This document shows, one piece after another, positions 1-10,900 of a DNA stretch of 64,000 nucleotides; within the stretch, counting starts at the first letter, position 1, and each line of letters starts with the position of its first letter. Origin of the DNA: Chloromonas sp. AAM2 (lineage: Eukaryota > Chlorophyta > Chlorophyceae > Chlamydomonadales > Chlamydomonadaceae); contig QAXH01005449.1 in the NCBI GenBank assembly GCA_004335635.1, forward strand, positions 5,754-69,753. The letters are read 5' to 3'. Under the pieces are notes generated by a model. That model was not told where the DNA came from. It saw nothing but the letters and a program-made list of their open reading frames with translations, and did not search any database. The position numbers were made by a program, and so were the translations under genes.

Positions 1-824
1 AACCAGTGTAGGGCCTGGTAATAGTGAGTGGCTCGGTGGGTCTTGGATTTAGGCCGCTTTTAGAGTGTGCATATTCCCTAGATTTGCTAAGTGGTGCGGG
101 TTTGGGTGGCACAGGTCCTTGTAGGGTGGCTTATTCAGACCAGACAATAAAACAACAATGCCCAAGGCGCGGCAGTCCAAGCCGGGCTAGGTGGCCTTGG
201 CCAGGTGGGTGTGATGCAGTTGTGGCCAGTTGAATGGCCAGTTGGAGAAGTGAACAGCATCTCGCAAAATCTGTCGTGAACAAGGCTGTATAGGAAAGCA
301 GATACTCCTGTCACGTTTCTGCACCCCAAGCACCAATCCACAGTGTCGATTTGTGCTGAAGTATGCATCCCAACCTACGTCGTTCAATTCTGTATGCTAC
401 CCATGCACTGCCCTGAATCAGCCCTTGTGCAGCAGAACGGCCAGCAAGCCTGGCTGCAGTTGCTGCCACCGCATTCCCAGTCTGTTGAGCTCATTCTGCA
501 CTGCAGTCAACAGCCGAGCAGCCGGAGCTGGTCCCGCGATTTTGCTGTGCTTGCCCACGCCCACCAATACGTGCATAACCTGCAAGGCAACGCACATGAA
601 GCGTTTACAACTGGCAATGCATTGGATTTGCAGACATTGGTACAAAAGCGTCCATGGCGCCTGCCGTCCATCCACAATCCGCAATGCATTCTAGTCGTGA
701 GCATTGACAGAGCAGTCTCCCTGGCGCAAGTACACACACAAGCACAATCCACTGGCAAAGCATTCAACTCGAAAACATTGGTACAGGAACAACCCTCAGC
801 CTGACTCCACGCCACACAGGCCGC
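1..824. other. Left-edge stretch with no supported gene
   Basis: I see no coding exon with consistent splice signals here. If the Smr exon at 829-955 is spliced at its GTGAGC donor, the next exon of that gene should lie in this stretch or beyond the window edge. I could not find the usual second half of an Smr domain on the minus strand. Confidence 0.4.
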
Positions 825-3736
825 TCACTTGGTGAGACTCGTCCCGCGCGCCCCCTNGCCCCCTAGGGGTGCCGAGAATCCCCCCAGCACGTGGTCGTGG
901 AGCACAGCCAGAGCCTCGCTGATGTGAAGGCCGTGCAGGTCCAGCAGAAGCGGGCCTGCAGCACATGCCATACCCACACAAGTCGTATGCCAGGCTCATG
1001 CATGATGTCACATGAACACATGATGTCACATGATGTCACCACACAAGGCGACTAAGCACAGGGCATCTCTACGGAGTGACAATGCCTGAGGAGTGACAAC
1101 CAGTGTGCTTCCGTGAACCTGCGCTGCACTTGTCACAGATACATGGCTCAGGATCACCTGGATTGCAGTTCTAGCACTAGCTTCGTTGCCCACCTCCTGG
1201 CACTGTGCTGGTCCTGATTGCCCCTCTAGTGGCCATGAGGTCGTGCACCGCCTCGCCATGCGCCGCCCACATGCGCTCGGCGAACTGCTTCCCGCGCGCT
1301 GACAGTTCCCGCGCCAGGGCCTTGTTGCCGGACAGGTACGCCTGCGTGGCCTGCGGACACGCCACCGCCGCCATGCTGGCTTCACGCAGCCCAGGCCCCG
1401 ACATGCCTTGCACAGGTCAAGCACGTGGAGCCAACTGAACTGTCGCTAGAGTTGGCATGTGAGCAAGGTTGTGCAGAGTAGCCAAGGAGCACTACTGACG
1501 GTAGACACGTGCTTCTTGTGTTTACCAACTGGTCTGCCTCAGAAGCTGATGCCCACAGTGTGTCCGAGCCTCACCTGCTGGAAGCACATATTGCGAGCAC
1601 GTGCCCAGCCCTGCGCCTCCTGCCTGCACTGCTGGTACTGCGCGGACAGCGCCTGGCCTGTGGCCATATGCGGCACGTCCTGCGCACGCCCGGCCCACCT
1701 CGTGCCTCCCACCGCCAACCCCGACCGCTGCCGCGCGCTGGCACTGCCGCTTGGCTGACGGGTGGTGCCAACAAAATTGAGCGGGCTTGCAGAGGGTGCT
1801 CTTGATCCGATTACGTTCGCCCATGAACTGGCTACTGTTGGAGACGTGGGCAATGAAGAGGGCAGTCGTGCAGCCATGGATCCTAAGCTGGGAAACGCTG
1901 TCTGGTCACTGAGTGCTAACCCAGCTGCTTTTGCTGTTGCTGCAGACTGAACATCGCCATCATCACCAACACTGAACACATGTGGTGCCGGGCTATGCTG
2001 GATACTCGGAGAGTCATTCTCAGCGCTGACTTCGCCAGCATGTACTTGACCTGCGGCAACGCCAGGCCTGGTGGGCTGCTGCGGTACCTGGCTTCCCTCC
2101 AGCATCAACAGCTCCTCTACGGCTGCAATTAAATCGGAACCGTGCGCAGCCAGCAGCTGCTGGAGCAGAGCGGAGTCATAGCCGGGGAACATGCCACACA
2201 GCAAACCCTCCGGGTCGAGGTCAGCACTATCCTGGTGCGCCTCGCTACCCGGCCACATGCCACAGCCTGCGTAATCATCATGCGGCGCCCACATGCCACC
2301 ATCCCATGCACTGCCTGGCACACTGCCGCAGCCTGGCGTGATCGGCTGAGGTAAACCCATGGCCTGGTCCGCTGGGTGCGTGTGCTGCTGCCAGGTGGTG
2401 CGGCCAGGGCCATCACTGCCTATGTCTTGCGACAGAGGGGCTGCTGTAGAGGTAGGCTGGCTGCTGCCACCTGCACTCCGATCTCCAGGGATGAACTCAA
2501 CAGCTGATAGGTTCCATTTGTGAGGCTGGACAGCCGCCCATGCACTGGTACTGTTATTGGCCGCCATGGCAGTGCTTAGCTGACTAGGCTCGGAAGCCTG
2601 CAAAAAAAGGCTGCCATCAGTGACATTGCCCATGCTGCTGCTGCCACTGACAGTGTCAGCAAAGTCAGGCTGATTCATACCTGGCTGCGTCTTGGCCACA
2701 ACGGCGACACTGCGTGCCGTGGGCTGTGAACAGGGCACGCCTGGACTGGGCTCAGCAGCTGAGGCAGGGCTGTGCAATTGCTGGAGCCAGGCTGCAACCT
2801 GTGGCCCTGTCAGCAGCTGCGGTTTAGTCTCGGACACGACCGATTGACTGCCAGTTGAACTGACAGCAGTTGTGTTCAGGACACTGTGTTGCAGCAGCAA
2901 ATCGTTGAGCAGGTCCGTGAGTGCGTTCACATCATCCATGTCCTGCGCACTGCTCCCCTCAGCAACCCTGGTGGCAGGCACAAACGTAAGCAGCAGTGAG
3001 GCGACGTGCACTTGGCGCAGTCAAACAAAATCAATGCATTGTGGCAGAACATCGGTGGAAGGCAAGAAGTGTTGCGGTAGCCGTAGCAGCCCGTTGAGAC
3101 CTGTCTAATATGAGACTCACCCTGGTGAGGCATGTTGATCTGTCAGCTGGCACCCCACACAGACAAACCACGCGGCCACCCATTTCAAAAGTAAGATTCC
3201 AGATTCTTGCTGAAGCGTACATTGCACTCTCACTCAGAAGGACGCAATTAGGTCTCTCAACAACAGACATGATGGCCTGACTAACATAAAAACACACTTG
3301 TACTGTCAGACATGATCCTGACAGTAGGTCTCTCAACAGCAGACATGATCCATCACGGTAACCATGTTTGTCCCAAGTGGTGGCTCAACAACAACAAAAA
3401 GTGGCTCAACAACAACAAGAAGTGATGGCGCAAGAGTGGCGGCTCAACAACAACAAGAAGTGGCTCGATGGTGTCCACCAACACCACACACCGTGGTAGG
3501 ACAATGCACTCAAACACACGCACAATGCCAAGTTAGGTCTGCTGCACTCAAACAAACGCATCAGAACTGATTGTCACACAGGACTGTCCGAGAACTGGCT
3601 AACTTCGTTTTTCTTGCCCCACAAACAACATACCCACACACCTGCAGCAATACTCCAGGGTGACATCATCCTCAGCGCAACACATCGCCGGGTTGTGGCT
3701 GGAGATGAATGCTAACAGGCGCTGAGATGAGGCCAT
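825..3736 (-). CDS. CID7-like protein: PAM2 + CUE + DUF1771 + Smr (Smr end uncertain)
   Basis: Exons 3736-3642, 2967-1575, 1350-1194 and 955-829 join in phase, with acceptors CCACCAG, TCCGCAG and CTGCAG. If the last exon is not spliced, an in-frame TGA ends the protein at 825, giving 591 residues. Domains in order: a PAM2-like motif near residue 186 (NLSAVEFIP, the poly(A)-binding-protein MLLE ligand); a CUE ubiquitin-binding-like domain near 283-320 (MFPGYDSALLQQLL); DUF1771 at about 485-545 (CFQQATQAYLSGNKALA, split by intron 2); and the start of an Smr domain with LDLHGLH. This order matches plant CID7-type proteins, thought to link poly(A)-binding protein to RNA handling. The Smr domain stops after about 30 residues, so either an exon is missing from view or the domain is truncated. 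One base at 857 is N, inside this exon. Confidence 0.82.
3364..3465. repeat. Short CAACAA-containing tandem repeat
   Basis: A unit of about 20-23 bp (GTGGCTCAACAACAACAA plus AAG) occurs three to four times, with slight variation, inside intron 1 side sequence upstream of the CID7-like first exon's 3' neighbour. Just before it, at 3248 and 3327, a second short direct repeat (TAGGTCTCTCAACA) occurs twice. No function is suggested. Confidence 0.7.
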
Positions 3737-3797
3737 GCTGATCAGTTAGCTGCATGGGCCAGCTAGGTGGGCCGACAGTGCAGCATCGGCCCAGCAG

Positions 3798-4103
3798 TCA
3801 TGCACGCCTTCCTGCTGATGGAGTTGCTTGAGAATCGGCGGCGGTGGAAGCATTTGACGGTGACTCCACGTCCCAAAGCCAGTCTAGGGTCTTGCGCACT
3901 GCCGGCCGGATGCCCTTGAACATGTGTTGGTCCGTGCCCATGTACGTGTCCCAGTCGTAGAGCAGGCAGCTGATCAGCACGCCCGCAACCACGGTGTTAG
4001 TGCCCAAGCGGGCACGCTTGTAGAACTGCCGGCTGAAGGGTACACGCTGGTCTCTAGCAAGGGCTTGGATCGGAATCACTGGCCGCTGGCCGATTGGTTC
4101 CAT
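3798..4103 (-). CDS. Small unknown membrane protein, 101 aa
   Basis: A single open exon starts at ATG 4103 and ends at 3798. An upstream in-frame ATG at 4217 would add 38 residues; I chose 4103 because the codon pattern and protein character improve there. It has a basic segment (FYKRARLG), one predicted hydrophobic stretch (TVVAGVLISCLLYDW) and a conserved-looking tail (GIRPAVRKTLDWLW), then a low-complexity Ser/Ala end. The size and layout suggest a single-pass protein of an organelle inner membrane, but I do not recognise the family. It is head to head with the gene starting at 4366, about 260 bp away. Confidence 0.55.
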   Translation of the reverse strand: MEPIGQRPVIPIQALARDQRVPFSRQFYKRARLGTNTVVAGVLISCLLYDWDTYMGTDQHMFKGIRPAVRKTLDWLWDVESPSNASTAADSQATPSAGRRA

Positions 4104-4365
4104 GAGGGTGGCGCGATGTAGACAGATAGGATGGATGAGGCATGGCTGGCCGAGAGAGCCATCCTCAACAAGGTCTAGCACGTGCCAGCCGATTACGATA
4201 CAGCCTGACAGATTCATCTCCTTTTATGAAGAGCAGTCCTTTCATGAAGAGCAGTCAGGATCAGACCAGTCCGTCCTCCTTGTTATTGCAATTGCAGTCC
4301 AATTTTGACTGAGTCCATACGGTGGTTTTGACAGGCACCCATCATCTTGACCCCGGTCCAGCCCT

Positions 4366-5431
4366 ATGGCCTGCCCCATGGATGCAAACAGTTTCAAGCA
4401 TGGTTTGGAGGCCACTGCAAGGCAGCATGTGACAAATCTACAGCATGCTGTATCCATGGTGCAGCAGGCGATTCAGGATAAACAGATACCCTCCCTGGAC
4501 TCCATCCCTCCAGAAGTGCTGCACACGCTGCTCATCACGACCTGTGCAGCCACAGGCTGCATGTAAGTGTTGAGCTTCATGAACACCAGCAGCAAGCAGA
4601 GCAGCCACATCACTAGACTGCAGCTTGGTGCGATCTTACAGTATCTGGTGGCACCAGACATCAAACAGTCACCGCAGTCCGTTGTTGGCATGCTTTGGCC
4701 GCTGGCGCTGCTTAAATTCCAATTTCAGATGGTCACACGTGTGCTCCAAGCTCGGTGCGTGGCTATGCATGCCTGCAGGATCATGCTGCTGCCGAGGGCA
4801 CGCAAGATGGTGATGGAAACGGCTGAGGCAATTCTTACAATTGTGCTGCTCCTCCTGCTCATTGCCGTGGTGCTGGGAATGCCAGTCGGTAAGTGGCTGC
4901 AGTCAGTTTGAAACGTGCAGTCTGGGCCTGGCTATCATAGCGATTGTCAGAGTCAGCACCTCAGGAGTTGAAATATAGCACGACATATAGCTGGCCTGAA
5001 GCGAGCCGATGCAGAAGCATGCTGCGCACATGGTGTAGTGTTGCAAGCAGGCAGTGAGCTCATTGTGTTGCTGAGCCTCTCCTTATGATGCTTCAACTTC
5101 GCTGTCAAGACTTTCAACAAAGCTTCAACGACAACGACCATTGCCATGAATTTGCTGACATGCTTTGCATGACCCTCTGTGCACTGCTGCAGCTCTCACC
5201 GCAGTCCACCTGACCGACTTGTTTGCCTGTGTCATGGTGTCTGGCTCAGGCTGTGCCCCCCGCTGCGTGCCTGTGTCTGCAGGCGTGCTGTACATGAGCT
5301 ACCGCGGCCTGGCCTTCCTGTGCACCTCCCTCATGGCCAACTCACCCATGCTGCAGGGGCTCATGGGCAGGGGCCACACACAGGCAGCAGCAGGGCACCA
5401 ACCAGCAAACGCATCCAACCATACGGCATGA
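4366..5431 (+). CDS. Unknown small membrane protein, 151 aa, three exons
   Basis: Exons 4366-4562, 4779-4888 and 5283-5431 join in phase (GTAAGT donors, TGCAG acceptors). The N-terminal 65 residues look soluble and helical (RQHVTNLQHAVSMVQQAI). A short basic stretch (LLPRARKM) precedes a strong hydrophobic segment at about 83-100 (ILTIVLLLLLIAVVLGMPVG), and a further amphipathic stretch (VLYMSYRGLAFLCTSLM) follows. The last 25 residues are polar. I do not recognise the family. One or two membrane passes are likely. The phase agreement at both junctions is the main support that this is a real gene. Confidence 0.6.
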
Positions 5432-5737
5432 AAAGAGGGTACATGGTGGGAGGGCTACCTCACTAGCCCGTCCTTGCCTTTGACATCAAGTAAATGCAGG
5501 TCAGCAGATTGAGTTGACAGAGAGTAGACAGGATTGACCTTATGGGCTCAGCAGGCCAATGCTTGTAGCCCTACTAGAATAAAGCGTACTTGTTCATGGT
5601 TGATTTGACTGATGTGGCGCGTGTCAGCCACAGGTCACCTCCGAGTGTCATGCAGCTCCGTCCATTTCATGAACACCTTGGTGTTGGTGCAGAGCGTTCT
5701 GGGAGATAGGACCGCAGGCGGTTCTTTTTATTCGAAC

Positions 5738-5871
5738 GATCGAGTACGCTAAACAGTTTTTTGATGGGCGTGTATCGAGAGGAGAAGGTTCACAACAGGG
5801 GAGGGATTCCAACCCGTCCAACCTACATGTGAAGGGGATTGCGACACACCTGGATAGTAATGGTGATGGCC
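5738..5871. repeat. Dispersed repeat R1, copy 1
   Basis: Contains the R1 core GGGAGGGATTCCAACCCGTC, then CCTACATGTGAAGGGGATTG and CGACACACCTGGATAGTAAT. Sequence before the core (CGAACGATCGAGTACGCT, GGTTCACAACAGG) also matches copy 3 at 33101-33232. Other copies are at 30786, 33136 and 40978, with a fragment at 16972. Confidence 0.85.
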
Positions 5872-7079
5872 ATTCGTTGAGGTACTATTTCAGCCACAGG
5901 GTTACTCTCACTCTGACGTCAAAGCACAGCAAAAAAAACGTCGGCTGAGGCAAAGTGCCTCTTTGCGGCCTCTCTGGCAGTTGCGAGTGTTCTTTTCTTT
6001 CTTCATGCTTGTGCTGACTGGAGTACAGCATTCCGTTGAGCCCACTGGGCAATTTCCACTTTGTCAGTTCAAAGCAGTCGGACTGCAGGCTGCTTCCTGC
6101 TTGCTGCCTACTACGTTGCCAGACCTATTGCTGCCTTCATTCCCCACTCTTTTCATCCTTCCGTTTGCCTTGTAAGGGTGAGCTTGTTGCGTGCACAAGA
6201 ATAGAACTGCTCAGTCGGCAGGTTGCTCTTGCATCAGAGTGCCGCTTCACCGGAATTGTCTGTTATGTGTCAACCCAGCAGATCCTAAAACGTGTCATTA
6301 AATACGTGCTACTGCATTTGCATCGGTGTCATGCACACGGAAGAGCAGGGCAGTCTTCGTCCTGCTGTCTTCGTTAGCTCTTCTTTGCGGCTCTGCGCCC
6401 TTTCACATGCTGCACGAGTCCAGCCTGTTGAGCTCCTCTTCCCTCTTGAGCGCAGCAGTACCGTGGCTGCTACGGCTGGGTGGCGCAGCCTGCCATTGCC
6501 GGGTTGAACATCACTGAGCCTAGTGTGTATCTCTACCAAGCCTGTGTATATGTATCTCTGCCTATCCTCAGGGATGTTCAAACAATACGAACAGTACTTG
6601 TGTGCCATATCGCCACAATGGGGTGACAAGGCAGAGGAGGTAGTCTGTCATGCTCTTGAAATGCAGACCCGTCAAAAGTCTGTAGATACTACAAGCCATC
6701 ACTGGACAGCTGAGCGCTCCGGGCTTCGGGCAGCTTGTGTCAATTGGTTTACATGAGAGAAGGTACGGAGGTACCTTGTGTAAAATTGGCAGGTCATTGG
6801 CCACTGCAACGTGCACCTTTTGGTCATATAATAACATGGTTCAGTGTTCCGCCGCATCACAGTTTGGTCATATAATAACATGGCATCCTGCCGCACAGCC
6901 CATGGACGCACAAAAGTGTATACAGAGTGTGTAGAGATTGTGTTGGTCACATTGATGCGTTTGATGCCCCTCCATACTGGCCCAAGTGCAGGAAATTTGG
7001 GTGGTTCACAAGATGACATTGAGATCACCATTTATGAAACACACGCACTGACCTGACTAATCAGAATGGCACCATCTGC

Positions 7080-7310
7080 GGCATGCAACAGCGCCTCGAG
7101 GAAGAAGAAGAGGCCCACTATGTCAAACGAAGCAACAGAAGAGCCTCCACTGGACGAAGGGCAGAAGACGCCACCCCCGATGCACCGCCATTGGCACAGC
7201 GAGCGAGAAAGGAGGATTGGGAAAATGCTGTGGGACGTCTCCGTACGCAGCATACGAGTTTGGATGCACATGGGCCAACCCAGCAATCAGGAAGCAACAG
7301 CAAAGCTTTA
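7080..7310 (+). repeat. Segment shared with 57990-58150 (transposon-like, possibly coding remnant)
   Basis: Sequence around GAGGCCCACTATGTC and CCACTGGACGAAGGGCAGA recurs in reverse orientation at about 58030-58125. Both copies can be read as related peptides: an M-x-N-E start, a PPLDEGQ core and a basic downstream part. Identity looks like roughly 70-75% over 100 bp by eye. The copy at 58 kb is joined to the end of an inverted-repeat element, so this is probably a mobile-element segment. Confidence 0.6.
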
Positions 7311-7988
7311 GTCATCCGGAAATAGTGTCCGTACTAATACTCGCATCCAGAGAGAAAGAGCATCCACAGTCATCATGTGCCACACCATCCCTCTGACACC
7401 ACACGCACTCAGCAATTTGCATGCTAACTATCGCTCTCTCTGCCTTTTAAGCTGGTTAAGGCTGCGTTTCAGCACCCTTTGTGAGCAGTTTCACTCAGGC
7501 AGTCTAACGTCTGATATCAAAACTCAAAAGGGCTAAGTAAAACCGTCAAAGCAATGATGTACATGCCCGTGCCATGTCAATGGTCACACGTGAGATGATC
7601 AGGGCGCAGGCTCATCACGCCCTTTAGTTTCAGTGTTCTATATGATTGGTCTGATATAGACAGACATCACTGTGTGGTGCTAGGTCGAATGTAGTGCATC
7701 AGTCCGTGTTGATATTTGCGTTGGACGTGCTTCCTGGTGTGCACTCCCTCCTTGTAATGCTAACCCCACCAGCAGAGCACGCAGGCGGCCATGGGCCATC
7801 CCCACTTTCCCCCCCCTTCCTTGTTGGAAATCTATGACGCCTCAGCATAATTTACAAGCCAGCGTCTCTTTGTCCTTGTGTGTCACATTGTTGTCCCAAC
7901 TGCTCCGGTTATTGTCGCCTGGCTCTATGCAGGGAAGTCGAGGCCCAGTCACTGATACTTTGCAGGTATTCCTGGAAATCCGCTTGCT

Positions 7989-10900
7989 TTACTTCCTGGT
8001 CTTTGGGGCTGGTGCAGCCATGCATGACTGTGTGCGGCGTGTGGCCGCGAGCTCTTCGTCATCGGCTTCACTGGCCACGTGTGCAGCCACACTGGCATTG
8101 TGAGCCGCAGGCCGCGGTCCCAGGGGACTGCTAGTTGCATCCGGGATGCCGGGCGCACCCACCTCCCTGACCTGACGCCACAGGCCTGAGTCTGGGCTGT
8201 CTGGAGTCGACGCTACTTGTCCTTCCTTAGTACTGGTGCGGTTGTAAGTGTCATTGGACGTAGCCATCTGCTGCTGCACACGCTTAGCTGCTGCAGCGAT
8301 CATGTCACCCTCTGTACCAGGTCGTACGGCTGCTGGCTTTTGGCGTTGCTGTAGATGCCGGGGAGACATACGCGGCGCAGCAGGCGTCTGGGAGGAGCTG
8401 GCAGGATCCGCCCAAGCCGTTGGAGTTGCCGGTGGGGGCGTCGGGTGCGGGGCAGCAGGCGTCTGGACAGAGAATGGAGAGGGCGGATGGCGCTCCGCAT
8501 GGCCACCTTCAGTTACTGCCCTTGGCACTGGCGGGGGCTTGTGAGCATGGATGGGTGGCAGGGCATCTGGACGTGGTTGTGGCCCGAGAATGCTGGGCAC
8601 AGGCGTGATAACTGGCGTGCTAGGGTCAAGGGACCCTGAGTCTACCTCTGTGACAGCCTCCAAGGTCGCGTCATGGAGCCGTTGCGCTGTGGCATGCACT
8701 GTGCTGGCATGATCAAAGTGGCCATGCACTCCAGCGTAAGGCTGCAGGGCAGCGCCGGCTGACCGATGCGATGACAGCCCGGCTCCATGGGAGTGGAATC
8801 CTTCGTCATTTGAGGCCATAGTGCGCACCGACGATCGCCCAGAAGAGTCGCTTGCAGCAGCCGCCATAAGGGCAGCGTTGCGCATGGATCCAAACCGGCT
8901 GCTGCCTGCCAAAGACAAGGCCCGATTACCTCCAAGGGAGGGCCGGCCCGCCAGACTTGGACGGTGGGCCACTCCACCTGTTCCTGAAGCGCGTGCGTTG
9001 CGGCTACCGAACAGCAGATTGCCTCCCAGCGAACGACGAATACTAACTGCACCCACACCGCCGTTCGTGCCGTTGCTGGTTGCACCCATGCTGGCGTAAG
9101 AAGTGCGGTCATTGCAGCTTGCGTTCCTGCTGTTTGCAAGGGACATTTGGCGAGAGTTAGCGCCGCTGTCCTGGGGCATGGCCAGCATCAGGCGACCGCT
9201 CTCCGTGCCTTCACCCCACGCGCCCCAAAACGGCGCACCATCAATTGAACTCTCTGCAAAGACGGCGGCCATACCGGGCTCAGCGTCATGCCGCAGCATG
9301 TCGCAAAACTCCGTGTAGCATATGCGTCCGTCGCCATCCTTGTCCACCTCCGCAAGAATGCGCTCGACGTTGACCTGTGAGAGCAGTGGCAACATGGTAT
9401 TGGGTAAGATATTGTTCTGTAAGGCGTGAGAAAGTTTGTTGTGTAAAGGGATACATAGTTGATGGCACGTTGACAATCACTTGAACGCACCCTTCCGAGA
9501 TGCTGCAGCCCTGACTCCAGTTCGTCGCGTGTGATGAAACCACTTCCGTCCTTGTCGAAGAACCGGAATGCACGGTACAGGCGCTCATCGCGCTCCAAGC
9601 GCGCCAGATGCAAGGTAGCGGCCAGGAATTCACCGTAGTCCACTGCACCGTCCCCATCGAGATCAGCACGTTGCAGCAGTAACTGCAAGCACAGCAGGCG
9701 CAACGAAAGCTATGGCTAAGCCAGAAGAAACAAAATTGCGCCAATCTCCACACGCCGTCCTACAGAAGAAACTGGAAATCTGAATGCCTGTGGGTTCAGC
9801 CAAATGCTGACGCTAACCATTCAAGCAACCAACGACACGTAAGTGAGCAGGACGACCAGCTGCAAACCTTGGCATTGATGTCGGTGATGTGCACACCACG
9901 ATCCGCGAGACCCTCCTGCAGCTCGCGCATCGTCAGCAAGCCGTCGCCGTCCCTGTCCATGTCCTTAAAGACTTGCATGAGCCCAACGACCTCCTCCTCT
10001 GGAAGGTACGTAGCCAGCACACGCCGCGCCTGGCGCTTGAAGGCGTTCATGGCTGAGAATTGCTGCAAGCGTGCAACAACTGCATCTGGGACGCAGCACA
10101 CCACCTTGCCCTTCTTGACTGCGGTGGCCACAGCCCTTGCGATTGAGCCCTTGGGCATCCGCTGCGTGAGGGAGCTATCCAGCGCAACCGAGCCGCCCGC
10201 TTTCTGTCCTGCCAAAGCGGCTCCGTTGGAAACCTTGGGTAGGGGTTGAGATGACAGTTGCTCGGGTGTGACGGTGCCCGCACACGTCGAGAACCAAGGG
10301 TGGGCCAGCAGCTCCTTGATCGTGCCGCGTGATTTGGGATCCTTTGTCAACATCCTGTAGGTAAGCAGAAGGATATGATTATTGATTGCAAGCAAGGATG
10401 CGAGTACCTGAGCCAAGTCAAAGCATGCCTGCACAGAGGCTGCGCATGGTGCGCTGTCAAGCTTTACCAAACGTCCATTGGCAAGCGCAGCCACTCACGA
10501 TAGAATCACATCCTTTGCATCCTGTGATATGTGCGACCACGAGGAATCTTTGAACTCCAGGGGCTCGTGCAGGATCTTGAAGAAGACCTCCCGCTCATTG
10601 GCGCCGTCAAAGGGGGCATAGCCACCAAGGGCAATGAACAGCACGATACCTGTGCTCCAGATGTCAGCCTCTTTGCTGTATGCCTCCCTGCAAGGACGGT
10701 AGCAAACACCTTCGGATGGAAGGAGGCCTCTAGCACAGGTGGGTCTATCTAGGCCCATGCAGCTTGCCTTGAGCCTTGCGTGCCATCAGGCTGCCTGACG
10801 TTGTCAACCTGTGCCTGCTCGCTCTCCATCCCGACTGCCTACATTGTCCCGCAGTGCTGACTTGCTCTCACTCCTCAACCCTCTTTCCACCCTCTCGTCG

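Larger units (their letters stand above)
5432..7988. other. Intergenic stretch with repeats, no supported gene
   Basis: No exon chain with consistent splice phase was found. The stretch contains a copy of the dispersed R1 repeat (5738-5871) and a segment at 7080-7310 related in sequence to one at 57990-58150. The 3' untranslated regions of the flanking convergent genes presumably lie at its two ends. Confidence 0.5.
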
